Part shown: piece by piece, positions 58,042 to 64,000 of the stretch
Position numbering within the stretch: position 1 is the stretch's first letter
Layout of the letters: every line of letters begins with the position of its first letter
Assembly: GCF_013373795.3 (NCBI RefSeq)
Contig: NZ_CP088022.1
Coordinates: forward strand, 1,178,001 to 1,242,000
Source: Bradyrhizobium quebecense
Lineage (GTDB): Bacteria > Pseudomonadota > Alphaproteobacteria > Rhizobiales > Xanthobacteraceae
Direction: 5' to 3'
Length of the DNA: 64,000 nt
Translations under genes and position numbers: made by a program
Notes under the pieces: model-generated
What the model was told of the DNA's origin: nothing
Database searches by the model: none
The model's input: only the letters and a program-made list of their open reading frames with translations

Positions 58042-58895
58042 GCCCGCTTCGCTTTCCGCGCTGATTTGACTCCGCGGCTGCTCGCCTGCCGCGGCAGGCT
58101 CGCAATGAACTCCTTCAGCGCATTCGATGGCGGGTGGGCCGAGGGGTAGGCGAGGCCGATCTGGCGCGTCACGTCGACATCAATCGGGCGTACCGCCACA
58201 TCCGGATTGCCGCGCGCCACGCCTTCGGGAACGATCGCAACGCCGACCCCAGCCGCGACCAGCGCCATCGCCCACTCCTCCGATTTCGCGATTGCCACCG
58301 GCTTGCGCGACGGCGCGGTGCGCTTGAAGAATTCCTGCTGCTCGCAATGGCAGCGATCGATCATCGGAACGCCTGCGAAGTCAGTGGTCCGGAGCGTCTC
58401 TTTCAGAGTGAGGGGATGCGATGGCGGCAGTGCCGCGACGTAGCGTTCGCTCCAGAGCGGGATGAAGTGCTCGCCGGCGCCGATCATGGTCTTTGCGACG
58501 ATCCGCGCGTCGGCCTTCTCATTGGCGCCGACCAGCCGAAGCGCGAGATCGGCATTGGCCGTCAACGGCTTCAGCAGCGCGATCGTCCGCGCCTGATCGA
58601 GCGTGCGCAACAGGCCGAGCGTCAGCGGCTGCCTTGTCGTGGGTTTGCGAAACAGATTTCGCGCCGCATCCGCCTCGTCGATGATCCTGCGGGCGACGCC
58701 GTGAAACTGCGCGGCGGACTCCGTCGGCGCCATGCCCTTCTTGTGCCGGATGAACAGCGTGGTGCCGAGCTCGGCTTCGAGATTGGTGATCGCCGCCGAG
58801 ATCGACGGCTGCGAGATGAAGCAGCGCTTCGCCGCGGCGGTCAGGTTGCGCTCGCGGTAGACCGCGGCGAAATAGCGGAGTTCGCGGATATCCAT
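58038..58895 (-). CDS. LysR-type transcriptional regulator
   Basis: A 285-residue LysR protein: the N-terminal helix-turn-helix is MDIRELRYFAAVYRERNLT, with RCFISQPSISAAITNLEAEL, followed by a PBP2-type effector domain to about 275. ATG 58895 is chosen because AGGATATGCCT supplies an RBS; ATG 58901 is an alternative. It is divergent from an MBL-fold hydrolase gene 91 bp away, the common LysR layout in which the regulator controls the neighbour. The inducer is unknown. Confidence 0.9.
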   Translation of the reverse strand: MDIRELRYFAAVYRERNLTAAAKRCFISQPSISAAITNLEAELGTTLFIRHKKGMAPTESAAQFHGVARRIIDEADAARNLFRKPTTRQPLTLGLLRTLDQARTIALLKPLTANADLALRLVGANEKADARIVAKTMIGAGEHFIPLWSERYVAALPPSHPLTLKETLRTTDFAGVPMIDRCHCEQQEFFKRTAPSRKPVAIAKSEEWAMALVAAGVGVAIVPEGVARGNPDVAVRPIDVDVTRQIGLAYPSAHPPSNALKEFIASLPRQASSRGVKSARKAKRA

Positions 58896-58904
58896 AGGCA
58901 TATC

Positions 58905-58919
58905 CTATCGTAGTGATAG
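58905..58919. promoter_or_regulatory. LysR-type operator CTATC-N5-GATAG
   Basis: CTATC-GTAGT-GATAG is a perfect inverted repeat with the T-N11-A geometry of LysR boxes, 10 bp upstream of the LysR gene in the 91-bp divergent region shared with the MBL hydrolase. Confidence 0.5.
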
Positions 58920-58986
58920 AAAGACAATATTTTACCTATGGAAACGCGACTGGCAAGTCTGCACCGGCTTCAGCGGAGGATTTGTC

Positions 58987-59820
58987 ATGCGCATCCACCA
59001 TCTCAACACCGGCACCATGTGCCCGATCGGCAAGCGGCTCGTGAACGGCAGCGGCAGCATCTTCCAGCGCGCCCGGATGGTCTGTCACTGCCTGCTGGTC
59101 GAGAGCAACGACGGCCTCGTGCTGGTCGACACCGGCATCGGGCTCGACGACATCGGCGACCCGCCGCGGCTCGGGCGCAAATGGGTGCGGCAGACTACAC
59201 CGCGGCTCGATCCGGCTGAGACGGCGGTCCGCCAGGTCAAGGCGCTCGGCTTCTCGCCCGACGATGTGCGGCATCTGCTGCTGACGCATCTCGATCGCGA
59301 CCATGCCGGCGGCGTGCCGGACTTTCCGAAGGCCAAGGTGCACGTTCATCGCAAGGAGTACGACATGGCGGTGACGCATCAGGTCGCGCCGCCGGAAGGC
59401 CGCTACATCACGGCGCAGTGGAAGCACGGTCCGGACTGGGCGTTCTACGGCGCCGGCGGCGAGGACTGGTTCGGCTTCCAGGGCGTGCGCGCGCTCGGCG
59501 ATCGCGAGCCGGACATCCTGATGGTCCCGCTGCCGGGCCATACGCTCGGCCATTGCGGCATCGCAGTGCGCGACAAGGACAGGTGGCTGCTGCACGCCGG
59601 CGACGCCTATTTCCACCACGCGCAGCTCGATGCCAGGCCGCGGATCCCGCTGGTGCTCGGCATGTTCCAGCGCCGCGCCGACATGGATCGCGCGACGCGC
59701 ATCCAGAACCAGGAGCGGCTGCGCCAGCTGAAGGCGGCGCATGGTCCTGATGTCACGATCGTCAACAGCCACGATCCCGTCGATTACGAGAGCTGCCGCT
59801 GCGCCCGGCACGGGCGCTAG
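58987..59820 (+). CDS. MBL-fold metallo-hydrolase (AHL-lactonase-like)
   Basis: A 277-residue metallo-beta-lactamase-fold hydrolase. The dinuclear metal site is THLDRDHAGG (H101, D103, D105, H106), with later ligands in PGHTLGHCG and HAGDAYF. The overall length and motif order fit the N-acyl-homoserine-lactonase-like branch. ATG 58987 has GCGGAGG 9 bases upstream. The divergent LysR gene probably controls it. Quenching of quorum signals is possible but unproven; many such proteins hydrolyse other lactones or esters. Confidence 0.84.
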   Translation: MRIHHLNTGTMCPIGKRLVNGSGSIFQRARMVCHCLLVESNDGLVLVDTGIGLDDIGDPPRLGRKWVRQTTPRLDPAETAVRQVKALGFSPDDVRHLLLTHLDRDHAGGVPDFPKAKVHVHRKEYDMAVTHQVAPPEGRYITAQWKHGPDWAFYGAGGEDWFGFQGVRALGDREPDILMVPLPGHTLGHCGIAVRDKDRWLLHAGDAYFHHAQLDARPRIPLVLGMFQRRADMDRATRIQNQERLRQLKAAHGPDVTIVNSHDPVDYESCRCARHGR

Positions 59821-59831
59821 CGCTTTATTTG

Positions 59832-59902
59832 AGCATGATCTCCGCGCAAGCGCTCCGCGCTTGTCGCGAGGGAAGCCGCTTCGCACTTTTCCGGATCATG
59901 CT
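59832..59902. repeat. GCATGATC-type dispersed palindrome, copy C
   Basis: AGCATGATC (59832-59840) and GATCATGCT (59894-59902) form perfect outer arms; TTTTCCGGATCATGC on the right matches copies A and B in reverse. Inside lies GCGCAAGCG...CGCTTGTC. It lies between the convergent MBL gene and the DUF1254 gene and may end both transcripts. Confidence 0.65.
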
Positions 59903-59908
59903 TGCGAG

Positions 59909-60529
59909 CTAGCGCTTGCGCGCCGCAGGCGGTGGAGCGGGAACGGGCAGTGGCGGCGGGGCTTCCTGCTTCGTCGCGACGGGCTCGGCCTGCACCTTGC
60001 AGGACGAGGCCGCGAGCGAGGCCTGTGCCTGCGGCATCAGGCCGGGCTCCGGCGCCAGCGCCTTCAGCAAGATCAGGCCGGTCGAGGTCGGCGAGTCGAT
60101 GATGAGCCGGTCGGCGGCGGTGACTTCCTCGTCCTCCGGCAGCTCGTTGTGCTGCGCTTCCGTCATCAGATCGAGCTCGATCACCTTCTTGCCGGCGGAG
60201 CGATCGTTGATCGCGTAATAGGCGACTTCGTTGCGGGTGTAGAACGATACCGAGGTATAGGCCTGGCTCACCGGCACGGTGAGCTTGAGCGGCCCGGTGG
60301 AGAGATCGTAGCGGCAGATCGCCACCGCGAAGGCCGGATCCATCAGCGGCATCGGCGAGTTGCTCGGGTCGGCCAGCGGCAGTTGCGTCACCTCGTTGAG
60401 CCTGGTCATCGGCGTGAGCCGCGAATAGGCGTCCTGCGAGGCGATGCGCGGCAGCGCCAGTACGCTGACGAGATGCACCACGCCGCCGAGCAGCACGCCT
60501 GCGAGGATCGTGAACAGCACGCGGATCAT
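59909..60529 (-). CDS. DUF1254 domain protein (membrane-anchored)
   Basis: A 206-residue protein with an N-terminal membrane helix (about 4-26) and a DUF1254-like domain (TPMTRLNEVTQLPLADPSN, then DPAFAVAICRYDLSTGPLKL and SFYTRNEVAYYAIND). The C-terminus is Pro/Ala-rich. DUF1254 and DUF1214 are usually domains of one periplasmic protein; here they occur on two genes that overlap by 4 bases (ATGA), as if the parent had been split into a conserved pair. Function unknown. Confidence 0.77.
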   Translation of the reverse strand: MIRVLFTILAGVLLGGVVHLVSVLALPRIASQDAYSRLTPMTRLNEVTQLPLADPSNSPMPLMDPAFAVAICRYDLSTGPLKLTVPVSQAYTSVSFYTRNEVAYYAINDRSAGKKVIELDLMTEAQHNELPEDEEVTAADRLIIDSPTSTGLILLKALAPEPGLMPQAQASLAASSCKVQAEPVATKQEAPPPLPVPAPPPAARKR

Positions 60530-61104
60530 GGGCAGCCCGTCGTTGCAATCGAGGGCATCGGCGCGTCGCGCTGGGTGCGGGTCGCGACCCCGACCGGCGT
60601 GTCGTAGAGGCGCAGCATCAGCGCGTAGCGCTCGATGCCGCCGGTCGGCAGCCAGTTGCCGGCGCGCGAGCGCGAGGCGATGTGGATCTCGAAGGTGCCA
60701 TCGGAGGCGCGCATGATCTCCTGGCTGGTGAAGCCGTAACGTTGCAGCGAATTCGCGACGAGATGGCCCTTGCGGTCGAACAGCGTCAGCGTCCAGAACC
60801 GCGCCGCCGGCGTCACGCCGCTGACCACGATGTCGCAGCGGCCGTCGAGCGGCTTGTTCTTGTCGTCGGTGGTTGCCGAAAACGCGATGCCGTCGCCGGT
60901 GCCGATCGGCAGCTCGCCGCTGCGCGCGATCGTGGCCCGCGAATAGGGGTCGACGTCGGAGGTGCCGTTCTTCGGTCGCGCGGTCCAGGCGCCGATCTTC
61001 AGCGTGCCGAGATCGGTGCCGCGCGTCGCCGTCGCGTAGGTCAGGCCGAGGCCGACGGCGGTGGCAATGACGAGGGCCAGCAGGGTTGAGAGGAGGAGCC
61101 GCAC
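60526..61104 (-). CDS. DUF1214 domain protein (membrane-anchored)
   Basis: A 192-residue protein starting at GTG 61104: a membrane helix (about 4-26) is followed by a DUF1214 domain (DVDPYSRATIARSGELPIG, FWTLTLFDRKGHLVANS). The start lies one base after the PBP stop, giving TGA-C-GTG, so it is part of the PBP1A operon. It overlaps the DUF1254 gene by 4 bases, so the pair is translated together. It is placed next to peptidoglycan synthesis, but no function can be assigned. Confidence 0.78.
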   Translation of the reverse strand: MRLLLSTLLALVIATAVGLGLTYATATRGTDLGTLKIGAWTARPKNGTSDVDPYSRATIARSGELPIGTGDGIAFSATTDDKNKPLDGRCDIVVSGVTPAARFWTLTLFDRKGHLVANSLQRYGFTSQEIMRASDGTFEIHIASRSRAGNWLPTGGIERYALMLRLYDTPVGVATRTQRDAPMPSIATTGCP

Positions 61105-61105
61105 G

Positions 61106-63379
61106 TCAGTTCTTGCGTGGCGCAGGTGCTGTCGCGCCGTCCGGCCCGGCCGCGGCAACGTAGTTTTCGGGGAACGCCAGCGCGCTCGAGGACTCCGGGT
61201 TGCCGGCCTTCGAGGGCTCGTTCAGCGTGGTCTTGTTGGCCGTCTTGGCGGCCTCGTCGAGCAGCTTCTCGACCCTCACCAGGATATCGGCGCCACGCTT
61301 GGTCAAAACCGGCGGCGGACCCGGCTTGGTCTCCAGCACGCGCGGCGCCGCGTTGGCCTGGGCATTGGCCTGCGCCGGCTGCGGCGGCAGCTTCTGCCCC
61401 ATGCCGACGCCGACGAGTTCCTTCACTTCCACGCCCTGATGCGCGGCGACCATGATGTCGTGCCAGGTCTGCGCCGGCAGCGAGCCGCCGGTCATGCGGT
61501 TGGTCGGCGAATAATCGTCATTGCCGTACCAGACCGCGCAGGTGAAGTTGCCGGTGTAGCCGACGAACCAGGCGTCGCGATAGGCGTTGGTGGTGCCGGT
61601 CTTGCCTGCGGTCGGAATGCCGTCGAGCGCGGCGCGGCGCGCGGTGCCTTCGCTGACTACGTGGCTCATCATGCCGGCCATGTCGGCGGCGATATTCGGC
61701 GGAATGGCTTGCCGCGGCTTCGGACCGTCGCGGTCCCAGCGCCACACCGGATCGCCGGCGCCGGTGCGCACCTCGAGCACCGAGTGCGGCGTCACCGCCT
61801 TGCCGCGGTTCGGGAAGGTCGCATACGCAACTGCGTGCTCGATCACCGTGACTTCATCGGAGCCGATCGGTAGCGACGGCGTATCGGGTAGCGGCGCCTT
61901 GAGGCCGAAGCGGCGCGCGACCTCGACGATCTTGGCGCGGCCGGCCTTCGGGCCTTCCTTGCCGCCGAGCGCAATCGAGAGCTTGACCGGCACCACGTTG
62001 ATCGAGCGGGTGATCGCCTGCGTCAGCGTGACCTGACCCGAATAGGAATGGCCATAGTTCTGCGGGCACCAATTGCCGATACAGACCGGGCCGTCGACGA
62101 TCTTCGAGTTCGGCGTGAAGCCGTTCAGCAGCGCCGTGGTGTAGACGTAGGGCTTGAACGACGAGCCGGGCTGCCGGTAGGCGTCGACGGCGCGGTTGAA
62201 CTGGCTCGCACCGTAGTCACGGCCGCCGACCATGGCGCGGATGCCGCCGTCGAGATCGGACACCACGGTCGCGGCCTGCGTCGCGTGATAGTCACGCCCG
62301 AACTGCCGGAGCTGGTTCTCGATCGCTTCCTCGGCCGCCTTCTGCACGTTCATGTCGATCGCGGTGCGGACCACGAAGACGCGCTCGGTGTAGGATTTCG
62401 GGAACGTGTCGACCAGCTTGCGCATCTCGTCGAAGGCGTAGTCGAGATAATAGTTCGGCGAATTCTCGTCGCGCCGGTCGACCGCGACCGCCGGATTGCG
62501 GCGGGCACCGAACACCTGGCCCTCGGTCATGAAACCGGCATCGACGAGGTTGTCGAGCACGACATTGGCGCGGGCGCGCGCCGCGGGCAGGTTGATGTGC
62601 GGGGCGTATTTGGTCGGCGCCTTGAACAGGCCGGCGAGCATCGCGGCTTCCGCGAGGTTCACGTCGCGCACCGACTTGTTGAAATAGAAGTGCGCCGCGC
62701 CGTCGACGCCGAAGGTGCCGCCGCCCATATAGGCGCGGTCGAGATAGAGCTTCAGGATCTCGTTCTTGGTGAGCCGCGTCTCCAGCCAGATCGCAAGGAA
62801 GGCTTCTTTCACCTTGCGCTCGATGGTGCGCTCGTTGTTCAGGAACAGGTTCTTGGCGAGTTGCTGGGTGATCGACGAACCGCCCTGGCGGACGCCGCCG
62901 GCCTGCGCGTTGGTGACGAGCGCGCGGGCGAGGCCGGGAACGTCGATGCCGAAATGGTCGTAGAAGCGGCGGTCTTCGGTCGCGAGCGTCGCCTTGATCA
63001 GATTGTCCGGAAAGTCTTCCAGCGGGATCGAGTCATTATGCTTGATGCCGCGGCTGCCGATCGGGTTGCCGTAACGGTCGAGGAAGGTCACCGCGAGGTC
63101 GGACTTCTTCAGCCAGTCCTCGTCGGCGGTCTCGCGGAACGCGGGGATCGCGAGCGTCAGCATCAGGATCATGCCGCCGAGCCCGATGGTCGCGGCCTCG
63201 GACAGCGGCTCGATGAACACCCAGCGCTTCCAGCGGCCGACATAGAAGCGGTCCATGAAGGTGGAATAGCGCTCGTAGAGTTCGCGTAGCCCCTTGCCCG
63301 ACGAAAACAGCGTCGAGTCGATACGCGCATCGAGGTCCAGGAAGAAATTCCGGACCTTCTGTTTCCAATGCGACGGCAT
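61106..63379 (-). CDS. Bifunctional penicillin-binding protein, PBP1A type
   Basis: A 757-residue class A PBP. A cytoplasmic N-terminus and one membrane helix (about 60-80) are followed by a GT51 glycosyltransferase (catalytic E135 in TLATEDRRFYDH; GGSSITQQLAKNL) and a transpeptidase with SSFK (nucleophile Ser), SIN and KTGTT. The C-terminus is Pro/Ala/Lys-rich. It polymerises and cross-links peptidoglycan in the periplasm. ATG 63379 (MPSHWKQK) fits homologues; a GTG at 63439 is less likely. The DUF1214 and DUF1254 genes follow in the same operon. Confidence 0.93.
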   Translation of the reverse strand: MPSHWKQKVRNFFLDLDARIDSTLFSSGKGLRELYERYSTFMDRFYVGRWKRWVFIEPLSEAATIGLGGMILMLTLAIPAFRETADEDWLKKSDLAVTFLDRYGNPIGSRGIKHNDSIPLEDFPDNLIKATLATEDRRFYDHFGIDVPGLARALVTNAQAGGVRQGGSSITQQLAKNLFLNNERTIERKVKEAFLAIWLETRLTKNEILKLYLDRAYMGGGTFGVDGAAHFYFNKSVRDVNLAEAAMLAGLFKAPTKYAPHINLPAARARANVVLDNLVDAGFMTEGQVFGARRNPAVAVDRRDENSPNYYLDYAFDEMRKLVDTFPKSYTERVFVVRTAIDMNVQKAAEEAIENQLRQFGRDYHATQAATVVSDLDGGIRAMVGGRDYGASQFNRAVDAYRQPGSSFKPYVYTTALLNGFTPNSKIVDGPVCIGNWCPQNYGHSYSGQVTLTQAITRSINVVPVKLSIALGGKEGPKAGRAKIVEVARRFGLKAPLPDTPSLPIGSDEVTVIEHAVAYATFPNRGKAVTPHSVLEVRTGAGDPVWRWDRDGPKPRQAIPPNIAADMAGMMSHVVSEGTARRAALDGIPTAGKTGTTNAYRDAWFVGYTGNFTCAVWYGNDDYSPTNRMTGGSLPAQTWHDIMVAAHQGVEVKELVGVGMGQKLPPQPAQANAQANAAPRVLETKPGPPPVLTKRGADILVRVEKLLDEAAKTANKTTLNEPSKAGNPESSSALAFPENYVAAAGPDGATAPAPRKN

Positions 63380-63666
63380 GATCTGAAGGACCGGACCCTT
63401 GATCAGTTCGACAGCGCTGCGGGCGCCCGAAACGGGCACAGGCCAGCGTCTTGCTTCGATGTTGCGGCAATCCCAAGGCGCTTTTGCGTCGTTGGGGACT
63501 CGTTCGTTGTTCTATCCGAGCGGCTGCCATAAACCAATGGCGCGGCTTGTGAATTTAATGAGAGCCCTAACGCTGCCCACCGGCTTTTTCGACCCCGCAA
63601 TATCACCCCCTTGCGGAGGGAGCGCCGGCGTCCCAAGAAGAGCTTTACCGCCATGTTAGGGATATC

Positions 63667-64000
63667 ATGACCGCACCGCCCAAGAGCCCGTCGGGCCAGG
63701 AGAGATTCTTCTGGAAAACCAAGACGTTGGAAGAGATGTCTAACGCCGAGTGGGAAAGCCTGTGTGACGGCTGCGCACGTTGCTGCCTGGAGAAGCTGGA
63801 GGACGAGGACACCGGCAAGATCTATTTCACCCATATCTCCTGCAAGCTGCTCGATTCCGGCCTGTGCACGTGCAAGGACTACCCGAACCGCTCCGACCAG
63901 GTTCCGGATTGCGTCCGCCTGACGCCGGAGAACGTCCGAACCCTGAACTGGCTGCCGCCGAGCTGCGGCTATCGGCTCGTGGCCGAGGGGCGGGACCTCT
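63667..64000 (+). CDS. YcgN-family (UPF0260) cysteine-cluster protein, 3' end outside window
   Basis: The first 111 codons of a YcgN-family gene, starting at ATG 63667 and running off the window end. Features are [11 protein letters not shown] at the start, the cysteine cluster [11 protein letters not shown] (about residues 33-43) and further cysteines in [11 protein letters not shown] and [10 protein letters not shown]. The cluster is like that of zinc or iron-sulfur proteins. Function unknown. It is divergent from the PBP1A gene, 287 bp away. Confidence 0.88.
   Translation, partial: MTAPPKSPSGQERFFWKTKTLEEMSNAEWESLCDGCARCCLEKLEDEDTGKIYFTHISCKLLDSGLCTCKDYPNRSDQVPDCVRLTPENVRTLNWLPPSCGYRLVAEGRDL

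Overview
The window is GC-rich, densely coded chromosomal DNA of an alphaproteobacterium. Bradyrhizobium or a close relative (Nitrobacteraceae, Hyphomicrobiales) fits best. The evidence is the imuB-dnaE2 mutasome, the TIGR03808/TIGR03809 gene pair, two DUF2336 genes, MucR/Ros and DUF1491/DUF4332/DUF5330 proteins, an EcfF-OsrA-like sigma/anti-sigma pair, perfect CtrA boxes, and several short palindromic repeat families that I remember as typical of Bradyrhizobium intergenic DNA. The gene set is mostly housekeeping. I see no complete transposon, prophage, CRISPR array, rRNA or tRNA.

Layout. 1-4.4 kb: end of imuB and all of dnaE2, which carries a palindromic repeat inserted in frame. 4.4-7 kb: a small gene, a structured repeat element beside the stub of a short-chain dehydrogenase gene, a small membrane protein and a CaiB-type CoA transferase. 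7-14.1 kb: HME-type RND efflux adaptor and pump, an amidohydrolase and a TolC-like protein. 14.3-17.8 kb: an acetyl-CoA hydrolase/transferase, an enoyl-CoA hydratase and a secreted Pro/Ala-rich protein. 18-25 kb is a signalling block: an ECF sigma factor with a DUF1109 anti-sigma factor, a DUF2336 protein, a diguanylate cyclase, then a second ECF sigma factor, its anti-sigma factor and a secreted subtilase. 25.5-29.2 kb: TIGR03809, the Tat-exported TIGR03808 protein and an alpha/beta-hydrolase-adenylate cyclase fusion.

29.2-37.5 kb centres on methylmalonyl-CoA metabolism (meaB, mutA, a GFA-family gene, mutB) and holds two decayed genes, pcp and the toxin gene hepT next to an intact mntA. 37.6-40.3 kb: folP-folB-folK and two small DUF proteins. 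40.6-48 kb: a HerA-like ATPase, two membrane glycosyltransferases, an M20 peptidase and a class II aldolase. 48-53.6 kb: MucR-type regulator, SufE, DUF5330 and a PAS histidine kinase overlapping a peptidoglycan-binding membrane protein. 53.6-58 kb: an ankyrin gene split by an in-frame TGA, DUF1491, DUF2336 and a lipoprotein operon, with two perfect CtrA boxes between divergent genes. 58-64 kb: LysR and a divergent MBL hydrolase, DUF1254/DUF1214 proteins, a PBP1A-type penicillin-binding protein and the start of a YcgN-family gene.

Most genes sit in short, tightly overlapping operons (ATGA or TTGA couplings), and four convergent pairs share a palindromic 4-base stop overlap (CTAG or TTAA). The best candidates for undescribed biology are three. 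First, the sigma/anti-sigma/subtilase module, whose anti-sigma factor ends in a domain resembling the protease propeptide. Second, the CtrA-box pair driving uncharacterised divergent genes. Third, the repeat element domesticated inside dnaE2.
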